A DNA stretch of 64,000 nucleotides from contig NZ_JACJUO010000001.1 in NCBI RefSeq assembly GCF_014397025.1, forward strand, positions 1,784,501-1,848,500, given 5' to 3'. This DNA comes from Ochrobactrum sp. Marseille-Q0166 (GTDB taxonomy: Bacteria > Pseudomonadota > Alphaproteobacteria > Rhizobiales > Rhizobiaceae). The position numbers were made by a program, and so were the translations under genes. The notes under the pieces were generated by a model. That model was not told where the DNA came from. It was given only the letters and a program-made list of their open reading frames with translations, and made no database searches. Below, one piece after another: positions 27,474 through 36,792 of the stretch (the first letter of the stretch is position 1; each line of letters begins with the position of its first letter).

Positions 27474-29630
27474 TCAGGCAGGCATGCGTTCAGAATTGTC
27501 CATTAAAATGATGACATCCTCATAGTCGCCCTGATCCATATCGAGCGCTGCTGTAACAACGCCATTATCGTCAGGGTCAATAATATTCATAACGATTGCT
27601 GCAGGACCATCCGCGATACGCCGTATCTGACGCGATGTAGAGGGTCCGCACTCAACAATTACAAAATCATAGACTGTTTCCAGCGCGTCAAGAATGTAAG
27701 GCAAGCGATCAGCTGATCGCATTGCGCTTTCAGGCTCGACCTTGCCAAGCGGCATGATATGCGCCTGAGAGAAATGATCTGTATGGATGACATCATTGAA
27801 GCGGCGTTCGCCGGAGAGGAGCTCGGTAATACCCGTATGATTGCTGCTTTCAAGCATCACTAAACCCAGCGTGCCATGAGCAGTCATATCAATGAGAATG
27901 ACGCGCTTGCCCCGATCAGCCAGCTCACGAAGCAAACGAACGGTCGATGCGGAAGCGTCGTCACCCTCGGGCGAAACAGCAATGACGCGCTTTAACTGAC
28001 CTGCCATAAGGCGGTCTGCAACGCTTTTTACGCTATTGGGACTATCCGTAACCTGTCTCGCATTTTTTTTTGAACTGGTCAGCGCGTCTGACATGAAGGG
28101 GGACGTCCAACGGCGCACCGGCGAATCTTCAGACGCAGAAACTTCATCTGAAGGCTCATCAAAAGCCATGTCAGTCGCTGCCTCTATCACCGGCATTTCA
28201 ATCTCGGCCACGGCTGCATATCGACGGCCATCCGAGGCTATGAAAGCTCTGCCACTGAACAGCTCGCGTAGCAGTACGAAGATCGAAAAGATCAGGAGCC
28301 CTGCAACAAAAGTCGCGCTGACAATTGGTAACACCTTTGGATAGTAGGGTTCACCGGGCGCATCGGCGCGCGAGAATATCCGTGCATCTGCTGGAACATA
28401 ATTGCGGTCAGTACGAGATGCTGCTTCACGATAACGGGTGAGATATGTTTCAAGAAGCTGGCGTTGTGCCGTCGCTTCTCGTTCAAGCGCACGAAGCTCT
28501 ACTTCTTGTGTGCCAGCCTGCGCGGCTTGGGCTTTTACACGATTAAGTTCGCGATTGAGTTCTTCTTCTCGCAGTTTTGCAGCATTCACCTCATTATTGA
28601 GGCTCGTCAGAAGTTTACGCCCTTCCGCAGTGATCTGACCATTAAGATCTGCAAGCTGAGACCGCAATGCCTTTATGCGGGGATGACCGTCGAGCAACGT
28701 CACCGACAAATCTGCGATCTGCGAGTTGAGTTCAATACGGCGTTCCGCGAGCCGCTGCATCATACTGGAAGCGACGACATCCGGGAGCGTGTCAACCGAA
28801 ATCCCTGCCGATAGTGCCTGCCGAACACTTTCTGCTCGGGCTTCCGTAGCGGCGCGGCCTGCGCGAACACGCGAAAGCTCTGATGTCACTTCCGAAAGTT
28901 GCTGTGCTGCAATCGTATTGTTTGCCTGTCCGGTCAAAAGCCCCTGCGCTGCACGATAATCAGCAACTTTCTTTTCAGACTCGCGAACTTTGCCGCGTAA
29001 ATCTTCAATTTCAGGCGCTAGCCAGCCGGTTGCATCATCATTGGACTGAAGTTTCGCAGCCTCCTGCAACGCTATATATGAATCGGCCACTGCGTTGGAT
29101 ATTTCTGCCGCTTCTTGTGCATTAGGAGACGTATATTGTACAACGATTACGCGCGAGCCAGTGACGTTGAAAACCTGCAAATTTTGCCGCAGTTTTTGGA
29201 GAACCAGCTCTTCAGGCGTTAGATTTTCAGGATTGTTGCGCATGCCAACAAGAATCAACAAGCGCGCCCATGGTTTTATATTTGTTGAAGTAAATGCCGG
29301 ATTGTCAGTCAGCTTGAGCTTATCGGACACCCGCTTGAGCAGATCGCCAGATGTCATAACCTCAACCTGGCTCTTGACCCCTTCCGCGTCCATTATAGGA
29401 CGCTCAGCCGTCGCTTCGCCATTCGGACGCGTGAAGACGGATTCACGCGATTCAATCAAGATACGGGTTTCTGCACGATAATCAGGGGTAATCAGAAGAC
29501 AAAAGGCCCACGCCAATGCTGCCATAATGACAGCCCCGCCCAAAATCAAAAGCCAGTTGCGGCGCAAACTCATAAAGAGCGCGCCGATATCAATATCTGC
29601 GTCTTTCGACTGACTATCGAATTCAGACAT
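27474..29630 (-). CDS. Wzc/ExoP-like polysaccharide co-polymerase with degenerate kinase domain
   Basis: Inner-membrane protein controlling chain length and export, 718 residues from ATG 29630 (GGAG eight bases upstream). It has an N-terminal Wzz domain with helix 1 at about 26-48, a long periplasmic coiled-coil region (about 200-400), a proline-rich segment before helix 2 (about 433-455), and a cytoplasmic domain shaped like a BY-kinase. In that domain the P-loop region reads VSPEGDDASAST (about 552-563) with no GK[ST], the Walker A' stretch is VILIDMTAHG, and the C-terminal tail has no tyrosine cluster. It is therefore probably a pseudokinase. It is transcribed divergently from the Wza-like gene. 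Confidence 0.9.
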   Translation of the reverse strand: MSEFDSQSKDADIDIGALFMSLRRNWLLILGGAVIMAALAWAFCLLITPDYRAETRILIESRESVFTRPNGEATAERPIMDAEGVKSQVEVMTSGDLLKRVSDKLKLTDNPAFTSTNIKPWARLLILVGMRNNPENLTPEELVLQKLRQNLQVFNVTGSRVIVVQYTSPNAQEAAEISNAVADSYIALQEAAKLQSNDDATGWLAPEIEDLRGKVRESEKKVADYRAAQGLLTGQANNTIAAQQLSEVTSELSRVRAGRAATEARAESVRQALSAGISVDTLPDVVASSMMQRLAERRIELNSQIADLSVTLLDGHPRIKALRSQLADLNGQITAEGRKLLTSLNNEVNAAKLREEELNRELNRVKAQAAQAGTQEVELRALEREATAQRQLLETYLTRYREAASRTDRNYVPADARIFSRADAPGEPYYPKVLPIVSATFVAGLLIFSIFVLLRELFSGRAFIASDGRRYAAVAEIEMPVIEAATDMAFDEPSDEVSASEDSPVRRWTSPFMSDALTSSKKNARQVTDSPNSVKSVADRLMAGQLKRVIAVSPEGDDASASTVRLLRELADRGKRVILIDMTAHGTLGLVMLESSNHTGITELLSGERRFNDVIHTDHFSQAHIMPLGKVEPESAMRSADRLPYILDALETVYDFVIVECGPSTSRQIRRIADGPAAIVMNIIDPDDNGVVTAALDMDQGDYEDVIILMDNSERMPA

Positions 29631-29919
29631 TCCGACACTCCGCCCGATACTCAGCATGTGCAGTTACAGATAAACCACCCTCGCCTTTTAACGGCTTCAA
29701 TCACATCATTATCTAAAATCGTAAACGAACAAGGTAACCAGAGGGTTAAATTAAACTTAGCTGCTGATTTGCTCATCACAACAAAGTTTTTTCATAAGAG
29801 CTGTCGTTCTTTACCAGCCATTAACCTTAATCAATCGATAACAACATCTATCAGCATTTGGATGTTTCCATCCGAATCTGTAAATGCGGCAAGGCTTTTC
29901 GGAAGAGACCGAGGCGAAG

Positions 29920-30510
29920 ATGATAATGCAGAAAACTCATGAAAAGCGCATAGGCCATATGGCTCTTGTCGCGCTCGGCCTTGCGGCAATGACGCTTTCC
30001 GCATGTTCCAGCTATCGCCCGGCACCCGCAGCTTTTCATGCAGCGTTAAACGAACCGTATTTGCTCAATGCAGGTGATCGTGTCCGCGTTACCGTATTTG
30101 AACAAGCAAGTCTGACCAACAATTATTCCGTCGATCAATCGGGATATATCGCATTTCCGCTCATTGGCAGCGTTCCGGCCAGCGGCAAAACCGTTAAGCA
30201 GCTTGAAGGTTTAATCGCGTCCAAGCTCCGTGGCGGTTATTTGCGCGATCCTGATGTGAGCGTTGAAGTTGATCGCTATCGTCCAATCTTCATTATGGGT
30301 GAAGTTGGAGGGGCCGGCCAATACTCCTATGTGCCAGGCATGACTGTTCAGAAGGCAATCGCTGCTGCCGGTGGTTTCAGCCCACGCGCCAATCAGGAAA
30401 ACGTCGATGTCACCCGCACAATTAATGACAAGGTCACAACTGGACGCGTACTGATTTCCGATCCTATCTTGCCGGGCGACACTATTTATGTGCGCGAACG
30501 CTTGTTCTGA
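29920..30510 (+). CDS. Wza-like polysaccharide export lipoprotein
   Basis: 196-residue lipoprotein. The signal sequence ends in lipobox LSAC (cysteine near residue 29), followed by the Poly_export segment LNAGDRVRVTVFEQASLTN and an SLBB-type region (FIMGEVGGAGQYSYVPGMTV). It lacks the further SLBB repeats and C-terminal membrane helix of full Wza, as in ExoF/short alphaproteobacterial forms. The start is ATG 29920, with CCGAGG upstream, preferred over the extension to 29884. It should form the outer-membrane/periplasmic part of the export channel with the Wzc-like protein. Confidence 0.9.
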   Translation: MIMQKTHEKRIGHMALVALGLAAMTLSACSSYRPAPAAFHAALNEPYLLNAGDRVRVTVFEQASLTNNYSVDQSGYIAFPLIGSVPASGKTVKQLEGLIASKLRGGYLRDPDVSVEVDRYRPIFIMGEVGGAGQYSYVPGMTVQKAIAAAGGFSPRANQENVDVTRTINDKVTTGRVLISDPILPGDTIYVRERLF

Positions 30511-30519
30511 TGGCGCTCG

Positions 30520-31662
30520 ATGTCTGATGACACCTCGACCAAATCTTTCCGCATCGTCCATTGTTTTCGAGAGCCAACGGGTGGTCTTTTCAGGCATGTC
30601 CGCGATCTTACCCGCATTCAAGCAGCCAACGGTCATGAAGTCGGTATTCTTTGCGACGCCACAACTGGCAACCAACGTGAAGACGCACTTCTTGAAGAAT
30701 TACGGCCTCAGCTGGCGCTGGGGATTCATCGCATCGCGATGCAAAGGCATATCGGCTTTGCTGACGCCAAAGCGGCATACAAAGCCTATCGCATCATTAA
30801 GAAATTGCAGCCGGATATATTGCACGGACACGGCGCCAAAGGCGGCGTCTATGCACGTTTGTTCGGTTCAGCCTTACGGGTTTTTAAGTCTCGCGTAGCC
30901 CGTATCTATTCACCGCATGGCGGGGGCCTGCATTTCGACAGAAGGACACGCAAAGGCAGCATAGTCTTTCTGGCCGAAAAAATGCTGGCTCCCTTGAGCG
31001 ATGCCATCCTGTTCGTTTCCAACTTCGAGAAGCGAACCTATGAGGAAAAGGTTAGCAGGCCTTATGATCTTCATGCGATCATCTATAATGGGCTGTCGGA
31101 TGAAGAGTTCGTTCATACACCTTTAGCAGCTGATGCCACCGATCTGCTTTTTGTCGGCACAATGCGCGATTTGAAGGGTCCAGACCTTCTTATTCGAGCG
31201 ATTGCAGATCTTCGTGACAATCATAAAAAGCGTCTGACGCTTACTTTGATCGGTGACGGAGCCGAGAAGCACGATTTTATCGCGCTAGCCACCAGCCTTA
31301 ATCTCGGTGATCAGGTGCGTTTTCTTCCCGGAATGGCGGCGCGTGAAGCGTTTACGCGTGGACGCATCATCGTCGTACCATCGCGTGCGGAAGCGTTTCC
31401 CTATATAGTTTTGGAGGCACTCGCTGCAGGCAAGACGGTGATTTCCAGCAATGTTGGCGGAATACCGGAAATATTCGGCTTAGATTCACCTGCACTCACG
31501 CAGCCTGACGTGGATTATCTTACGGAAAAGCTGCTTTCGGTCATGCTTGACGAGGTTGGTTTTCATGCATTTATGCCAGATGCAGATCGCTTACATGAAC
31601 GGTTCAGTCTGAACGCAATGGCACAATCTATAGAATTGGTTTACCGTGAGGCGCATTCCTGA
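30520..31662 (+). CDS. GT4 family glycosyltransferase
   Basis: 380-residue GT-B fold enzyme. The N-terminal domain has EPTGGLFRHVRDLTRI and HGHGAKGGVYARL. The C-terminal nucleotide-sugar domain has LLFVGTMRDLKGPDLLI, LIGDGAE and the EX7E motif in RAEAFPYIVLEAL. It probably adds one or more sugars to the lipid-linked repeat unit on the cytoplasmic membrane face; sugar and linkage are unknown. It begins nine bases after the Wza-like gene. Confidence 0.9.
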   Translation: MSDDTSTKSFRIVHCFREPTGGLFRHVRDLTRIQAANGHEVGILCDATTGNQREDALLEELRPQLALGIHRIAMQRHIGFADAKAAYKAYRIIKKLQPDILHGHGAKGGVYARLFGSALRVFKSRVARIYSPHGGGLHFDRRTRKGSIVFLAEKMLAPLSDAILFVSNFEKRTYEEKVSRPYDLHAIIYNGLSDEEFVHTPLAADATDLLFVGTMRDLKGPDLLIRAIADLRDNHKKRLTLTLIGDGAEKHDFIALATSLNLGDQVRFLPGMAAREAFTRGRIIVVPSRAEAFPYIVLEALAAGKTVISSNVGGIPEIFGLDSPALTQPDVDYLTEKLLSVMLDEVGFHAFMPDADRLHERFSLNAMAQSIELVYREAHS

Positions 31663-31754
31663 CAGTCTCTTAGTCCCCCGGCACTTTTTAATCAGTATTT
31701 CCTTAGGATTTACAATTAAAGATAGTCTGGCACTTTGATTTTTAGGGGTAAACC

Positions 31755-33293
31755 GTGCACGACAACGATAAGTCTTCTCGAGCTGAGCCAGATTCAAGCA
31801 ATGTCAGCGGCACGATTGGTTCCGGCGGGCAAGAGCAAGTCGAATTAAACCCTATGGCGCGCCAGATGGCTGCGCAATATGCACGTGACAACTTATCTCC
31901 AACCATGCTGAGTGGTGTCATACGGCTGATTGAATTCGGTATCGTATTCCTGACAGGTGCTTTAAGTTTTTCGTATTATGTGAGTTTTGATACTCCGCAT
32001 TTATTTTATTATTTTCTCATCATGATCGCCAGCGGTGGTCTGTTCGTGCTTTTGATGGAAATTAACAGTGGTTATCAGATTAATATTCTGCGTAGTCCTA
32101 GCCGTCATCTGAAACGCGTTATCATCAGTTGGGCGACCGTACTTGGCGCCGTTGCGGTCACAGGCTTTCTTCTTAAAGTATCCTCGGATTTTTCGCGCGC
32201 CTGGTTTTTGATCTGGGCTTTCAGCGGCCTTATCATCCTCATTGTCTCAAGATTGTTTGTATCATGGAGAATCCGCAGCTGGGCGCGCAATGGCATTCTC
32301 GAACGCCGTGCCGTCATTGTTGGTGGGGGGCCGAATGCGGAAGCACTTATCCGCTCGCTTGAGCAGCAAACGGATAATGACATTCGTATTTGTGGTATTT
32401 TCGATGACCGTGACGACAAGCGTTCTCCGCCAATCGTTGCAGGCTATCCGAAGCTGGGAAATATCAAAGAGTTGATAGAGTTTGCACGCATTGCGCGCAT
32501 CGACATGCTGATTGTTTCACTACCGATCAGCGCCGAGGAGCGTATTCTGAAGATCCTCAACAAGCTTTGGGTATTGCCGGTCGATATACGCTTGTCTGCA
32601 GTCAACAGTCACCTGCGCTTTCGTCCACGTGCCTATTCCTATATCGGCACGGTACCGATGTTGGACATTTTCGACAAACCAATCAATGACTGGGATTCAG
32701 TCGCCAAGCGCATTTTCGATATCATCTTCAGTATGCTCGGCATTATTTTGCTTTCACCCATCATGCTGGCGACGGCCATTGCTATCAAACTCGATAGCAA
32801 AGGGCCTGTTCTGTTCAAACAGAAGCGTCACGGCTTTAACAACGAAATCATCAATGTCTGGAAATTCCGTTCAATGTACACGGATCAGAGTGATGCAACA
32901 GCACGCAATGCAGTGACAAAAAATGATCCCCGTGTCACAAAGGTCGGGCGTTTTATTCGAAAAACCTCCATTGACGAGCTTCCGCAGTTCTTCAATTCGC
33001 TGACAGGATCTCTGTCCCTTGTCGGCCCACGCCCCCATGCCATCGCAGCACACTCGCACAATGTCCTCTATAATGAAGTTGTGGATGGGTACTTTGCTCG
33101 CCACCGTGTTAAGCCGGGTGTTACAGGATGGGCTCAGATTAACGGCTGGCGAGGAGAAATTGACAACAATGATAAAATCCGTATGCGCACAGAATATGAT
33201 CTCTATTATATTGAGAACTGGTCGCTGTGGTTTGATCTGAAAATACTCTTTCTCACGCCAGTTCGCCTTTTAAATACGGAAAATGCCTATTGA
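31755..33293 (+). CDS. polyprenyl glycosylphosphotransferase (WbaP/ExoY type)
   Basis: Initiating enzyme that moves a sugar-1-phosphate onto undecaprenyl phosphate. It is 512 residues with four N-terminal helices, a nucleotide-binding-like region (RRAVIVGGGPNAEALIRSL), a fifth hydrophobic segment (IIFSMLGIILLSPIMLATA) and the catalytic C-terminal domain with KFRSMYTD, TSIDELPQFFNSLTGSLSL and GPRPHA. The start is GTG 31755 with TAGGGG upstream. The stop overlaps the start of the next gene. Confidence 0.93.
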   Translation: MHDNDKSSRAEPDSSNVSGTIGSGGQEQVELNPMARQMAAQYARDNLSPTMLSGVIRLIEFGIVFLTGALSFSYYVSFDTPHLFYYFLIMIASGGLFVLLMEINSGYQINILRSPSRHLKRVIISWATVLGAVAVTGFLLKVSSDFSRAWFLIWAFSGLIILIVSRLFVSWRIRSWARNGILERRAVIVGGGPNAEALIRSLEQQTDNDIRICGIFDDRDDKRSPPIVAGYPKLGNIKELIEFARIARIDMLIVSLPISAEERILKILNKLWVLPVDIRLSAVNSHLRFRPRAYSYIGTVPMLDIFDKPINDWDSVAKRIFDIIFSMLGIILLSPIMLATAIAIKLDSKGPVLFKQKRHGFNNEIINVWKFRSMYTDQSDATARNAVTKNDPRVTKVGRFIRKTSIDELPQFFNSLTGSLSLVGPRPHAIAAHSHNVLYNEVVDGYFARHRVKPGVTGWAQINGWRGEIDNNDKIRMRTEYDLYYIENWSLWFDLKILFLTPVRLLNTENAY

Positions 33294-34597
33294 GTTCGCT
33301 CGCGCATAGTTCAGGCGATGCGACCGAAACGCGCCGCCTTTTATCTGTACATGACGTTGCAGGTAAACGTGCGCTCAACAGAATGCTCAGTAATTTCGGT
33401 ATTGGACTAGGCGTTTTCCTGCTCGGCTTTGTGATGAGCGAACCAGCTCCTTACGAGCTTTATATGGTTGGTCTCATTTCGATAGCCTTGCTTTTTGGAA
33501 TGCGGCTTACGCGGACCAGTTTGGTTTTACTCGCTCTGCTTGCAGCTTTCAATTTCGGCGGCATGATATCCGTCATGCAAATGGCAGATCCTAAAAATGC
33601 GCCACTTTATATTACTGTTTCACTATTTTTGGCTTTTACGGCGGTCTTCTATGCAGCTCTTATTGAAGCAGACCATCGACGTCTCAAGACTATCTTCAAT
33701 GCCTATCTGCTGGTCGCGCTGTTATCGTCTGGGCTTGGAATTGCCGGTTATCTCAACCTCTTTCCGGGCGCAGACATTTTTACGCGCTATGGTCGCGCCA
33801 AGGGGGCCTTTCGTGATCCGAATGTCTACGCACCATTTCTGATATTGCCATTTTCGTGGTGTCTTTATCGTATAATGCGCGGCAACCTGCGTGATCTGGT
33901 CGTTTACATTCCGCTCTGCTGCATTCTTACCCTCGGTATTCTTGTATCTTTCTCACGTGCTGCATGGGGTATGGTCCCCTTGGCCTTCCTATGTATTTTT
34001 GTGGTGCTATTACTTCAAAGCGAGAGCAATAAGCTGAGATTAAGGTTAGTGTTCATCGGCACTTTAGCTGTTGCTATGATAATCCTTGCAATTCTGCTGC
34101 TGCTACAAATTCCCGATGTAAGAACCTTCTTTTTCGAACGTGCTCAATTTGAACAAAGTTATGATAGTGCGCGTCTTGGCCGGTTTGCACGTCACTGGCT
34201 TGGTATGTGGCTTGCTATCGAACATCCATTGGGTATAGGTCCGCTCGCATTCGCACCATTGTTTGGTGAAGATACCCATAATACCTGGCTGAAAGCCGTT
34301 CTTGAATACGGCTGGATCGGCTTTGTGAGTTTCATCACGCTCACAATCCTAACATTAGCAATTGGTTTGAAGCTTCTTTTCAGAAACCGTCCATGGCAAC
34401 CATTTCTACTTTGCGCTTATGCAACTTATCTCGGCCATATTCTAATTGGAAACGTCATCGACACTGACCACTGGCGGCATTTCTACCTGCTGTTTGGTAT
34501 TATATGGGGCTGTGCAGGACTGGAATATAAACATCAGCTCGAGACCTCATTATCACTGTCTGATCAATCCTACGGCAAGCTAAAATGCAGCTCCTGA
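33290..34597 (+). CDS. Wzy/O-antigen ligase-like polymerase
   Basis: 435-residue integral membrane protein with about eleven hydrophobic segments. The Wzy_C-type loop contains FSRAAWGM and [19 protein letters not shown], a motif that helps define the O-antigen ligase/polymerase superfamily. With the initiator, transferase and export genes it completes a Wzy-dependent pathway, except that no Wzx flippase is seen. The only start in this position is TTG 33290, overlapping the previous stop; a later ATG near the first helix is possible. Confidence 0.87.
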   Translation: MSSLAHSSGDATETRRLLSVHDVAGKRALNRMLSNFGIGLGVFLLGFVMSEPAPYELYMVGLISIALLFGMRLTRTSLVLLALLAAFNFGGMISVMQMADPKNAPLYITVSLFLAFTAVFYAALIEADHRRLKTIFNAYLLVALLSSGLGIAGYLNLFPGADIFTRYGRAKGAFRDPNVYAPFLILPFSWCLYRIMRGNLRDLVVYIPLCCILTLGILVSFSRAAWGMVPLAFLCIFVVLLLQSESNKLRLRLVFIGTLAVAMIILAILLLLQIPDVRTFFFERAQFEQSYDSARLGRFARHWLGMWLAIEHPLGIGPLAFAPLFGEDTHNTWLKAVLEYGWIGFVSFITLTILTLAIGLKLLFRNRPWQPFLLCAYATYLGHILIGNVIDTDHWRHFYLLFGIIWGCAGLEYKHQLETSLSLSDQSYGKLKCSS

Positions 34598-34905
34598 TTT
34601 ACACCGCCGCCGCATTATTTGAAATCGCGGGCTGCTTTTCCTTCTGGGCGTGGATCAAGCTCGACAAGTCGGCACTATGGCTGTTTCCGGGGCTTATTTG
34701 CCTCGCATTCTTCGCTTATCTGCTTACACTTATTGAAAGTGACGCTGCTGGCCGAGCCTATGCAGCATACGGCGGCATTTATATTATTGCTTCTATTTTA
34801 TGGATATGGATAGCTGAAGGAATGCGACCTGATCGCTGGGATATTATCGGCGCAACCGTTGCCTTTGCTGGAGCTTGCATCATCTTGTTCGCCCCTCGGG
34901 CATAA
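34585..34905 (+). CDS. UPF0060 membrane protein (YnfA family)
   Basis: 106-residue protein with four predicted helices, related to the drug/metabolite transporter superfamily. Family segments are [17 protein letters not shown] and [18 protein letters not shown], and the end is [17 protein letters not shown]. YnfA homologues have been reported as multidrug exporters, but the physiological role is unsettled. ATG 34585 lies 13 bases inside the 3' end of the polymerase gene, so it is translated from the same mRNA. Confidence 0.92.
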   Translation: MQLLIYTAAALFEIAGCFSFWAWIKLDKSALWLFPGLICLAFFAYLLTLIESDAAGRAYAAYGGIYIIASILWIWIAEGMRPDRWDIIGATVAFAGACIILFAPRA

Positions 34906-35065
34906 TTGTAATAAAAGCGAACTTCAATCGCATCCAATTCCTAAGTTTGGTCAGCAAGAAGTTGCGATTGCAGCTAATAATCTTATTTTGCTATATAATT
35001 TATATTCAAACGTAAAAATTTTGAAAATTATAACATTTTTTATCTTATGATTACTCCCTAAATAG

Positions 35066-35121
35066 ATCACTATTAATCTTCCCTCTGAATTAACTAGAGG
35101 GGAGATTAATAGTGATTTTTT
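35066..35121. terminator. strong bidirectional terminator, 21-bp stem
   Basis: Arms 35066-35086 and 35096-35116 are complementary at 20 of 21 positions, the last being a G-U pair. The loop has nine bases, and TTTTTT follows (35116-35121). It closes the plus-strand polysaccharide/ynfA unit and the convergent minus-strand gene at 35161. Confidence 0.92.
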
Positions 35122-35160
35122 GGGCCTGATCGCGGCAGTTTTTCTTTTTACCCTCGCATA

Positions 35161-36138
35161 TCAATTATTCCGAATTTGATAAGTTTCGGGAACAAAGCGA
35201 TAGCCCTGACCATCTCTTTGTAAGTAGGCCAGAGATGGGAAAGGCATGTGATAGCCAATAAACGGCAACCGTTCTGCGGCGATCATATCAAACATTCGCT
35301 TGCGTGTTTCAACTGCCATTTCCTTGTCGATATCAAATGCGACATGCCAGTCAGGGCGTTGAAGTGTGATGACGGAATGATTGGCCGTATCCGAGATAAG
35401 CATCAAGGATTTTCCACCGGATTCGACTCGGAACGCAAGATGTCCCGGAGTATGGCCAAAGGCCCCGATCGCGTGAATGCCCGACACAACTTCACTACCG
35501 TCATCAAGAAATATCGTTTTTTCTGCGAGTGGCTTCACATTCTTCTCGACCAGCTGTGCAACACCCTTGGCTGGAGTGCCGAGCCGTGCTGGATCAGTCC
35601 AAAAGTCGAACTCCTTTTGTCCGGCTGCATAACGTGCATTTGCAAAAGCTGGCTTTTCACCCTCCATAAGGCCGCCAATATGATCGGGGTGAAAATGGCT
35701 CAAAACCACGAGAGAAACGTCATCAGCCGTGTAGCCAGAAGCCTCCATGGCCTCAACGAGTTTGCCCTGCCCGGCTTCACGTGCAACGGCGCCCATGCCA
35801 GTATCAAACAGTATAAGATCCTTGCCTGTATTGATGAGGACCGGTGTAAAGCTGTTAACGAAACGATCGGTAGGCAGCAGATTTTCTTCGAGAAGTGCTG
35901 CGACATCTTTCGGATCTTGATTGATCGCATAAGTCTTTTCAGGCGCTTCACCTGCTCTGCGACCATCAGAAAGCGTCGTCACTTCAAAATCGCCAAACTG
36001 AAATCGATGAAAGCCAGGATTCTCTATCTTTGAAGCCGGAGTCTTGTCTGTAGCCTGCGCCCTCTCAAACGGTCCAAGGGCAGCACCTCCACCCACGATA
36101 GAAGCAGCAACAATAAAATTTCGTCTTGAAATAGCCAT
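35161..36138 (-). CDS. Tat-exported metallo-beta-lactamase-fold hydrolase
   Basis: 325-residue protein with a twin-arginine signal (SRRNFIVAASIVGGGAA) and an MBL core. Metal ligands are visible: H148, H150, D152 and H153 (SHFHPDHIGG), H229 in GHTPGH and D250 (LISDTANH). Members of this periplasmic group include lactonase- and phosphodiesterase-like enzymes, so a specific substrate cannot be given. ATG 36138 has GGAGACGGAG upstream. It is divergent from the first riboswitch. Confidence 0.9.
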   Translation of the reverse strand: MAISRRNFIVAASIVGGGAALGPFERAQATDKTPASKIENPGFHRFQFGDFEVTTLSDGRRAGEAPEKTYAINQDPKDVAALLEENLLPTDRFVNSFTPVLINTGKDLILFDTGMGAVAREAGQGKLVEAMEASGYTADDVSLVVLSHFHPDHIGGLMEGEKPAFANARYAAGQKEFDFWTDPARLGTPAKGVAQLVEKNVKPLAEKTIFLDDGSEVVSGIHAIGAFGHTPGHLAFRVESGGKSLMLISDTANHSVITLQRPDWHVAFDIDKEMAVETRKRMFDMIAAERLPFIGYHMPFPSLAYLQRDGQGYRFVPETYQIRNN

Positions 36139-36378
36139 CGCTCCGTCTCCAGATTATTTTTCTAATCAACATATCGCAAAAGACGCCTCAATCCAGAGCG
36201 TGTCGCGTTTAATCGTATCAATCGCACTCACTCCACCTCTCTATTTTTATGCATGTTGTTATCGGAAAACCAATCTCACTTTTCCGCGATATGCTTTAGC
36301 TGGCTCTCATCACGTTTTCTTAGGTGCTTGAGGAGAGGCGCACTTGCTGCTGCTGCAATTTACCGCTATTTTGAGGGT

Positions 36379-36429
36379 GTGCAGGACGACCTGCGCCTCT
36401 GTTCGTATAGGGGACGGCCCCATAGAGGA
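36379..36429 (+). ncRNA. guanidine-II (mini-ykkC) riboswitch, first copy
   Basis: Two small hairpins joined by a short linker. P1 is GTGCAGG-ACGA-CCTGCGC (36379-36396) and P2 is GGGG-ACGG-CCCC (36410-36421). Both loops fit the ACGR consensus. An AGAGGAA ribosome site follows immediately (36424-36430), then ATG 36437. In this riboswitch class guanidinium bridges the two loops and frees the ribosome site. The match is by pattern reading. Confidence 0.82.
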
Positions 36430-36436
36430 ATGCTCT

Positions 36437-36694
36437 ATGACGTGGCCTATCGAGAATAATGAGATCAAGCCTATTGTTGAATTAGGCTCGTTTACGGATT
36501 ATCTGATCTCTTTTAAAAATCCAGCGCTATACGATCTGCTTCATTATAGGCTTTTTTTTCGACGGCTTACGCCTGCAGGCGTTCCGACTATTTTGGCGCT
36601 AATCGCCGTTCCAATTGAACGGGTATTCTATATTTCACGTCATGAGAGAGTAAACCAGTGTGTTTACAACGCGAACCTGAATGTCATTGCATGA
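36437..36694 (+). CDS. uncharacterised 85-residue ORF under guanidine riboswitch control
   Basis: Starts at ATG 36437 (MTWPIENNE), seven bases after the AGAGGAA that ends riboswitch 1, and stops at 36694, 36 bases before riboswitch 2. The peptide is partly hydrophobic ([20 protein letters not shown], about residues 45-64), with basic and aromatic flanks and no motif I recognise. It is not a small-multidrug-resistance protein. It could be a real guanidine-induced gene, a decayed one, or chance sequence after a relocated switch. Position is the only evidence for translation. Confidence 0.4.
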   Translation: MTWPIENNEIKPIVELGSFTDYLISFKNPALYDLLHYRLFFRRLTPAGVPTILALIAVPIERVFYISRHERVNQCVYNANLNVIA

Positions 36695-36730
36695 TGCACT
36701 GCATTCGTCTCACTAAAAATATAAAACCGG

Positions 36731-36783
36731 CGAAAGGACGTCCTTTCGTTACAGCAACAATGGGACGGCCCATATTCAAGGAG
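36731..36783 (+). ncRNA. guanidine-II (mini-ykkC) riboswitch, second copy
   Basis: P1 is CGAAAGG-ACGT-CCTTTCG (36731-36748), P2 is ATGGG-ACGG-CCCAT (36760-36773), then an AAGGAG ribosome site (36778-36783) ten bases before ATG 36793. The P2 loop is perfect ACGG. The P1 loop is ACGT, a deviation from ACGR at the fourth base. The downstream gene is a guanidinium exporter, the classic partner, which makes the call strong. Confidence 0.88.
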
Positions 36784-36792
36784 CACAATAAA

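Noticed and set aside
36344..36436. Longer version of the 85-codon ORF starting at 36344
   Set aside because: It would translate straight through riboswitch 1; the start at 36437 fits the ribosome site.
36430..36459. Nine-codon peptide starting at ATG 36430
   Set aside because: Its ATG overlaps the ribosome site itself; more likely an accident than a leader peptide, though it cannot be fully excluded.
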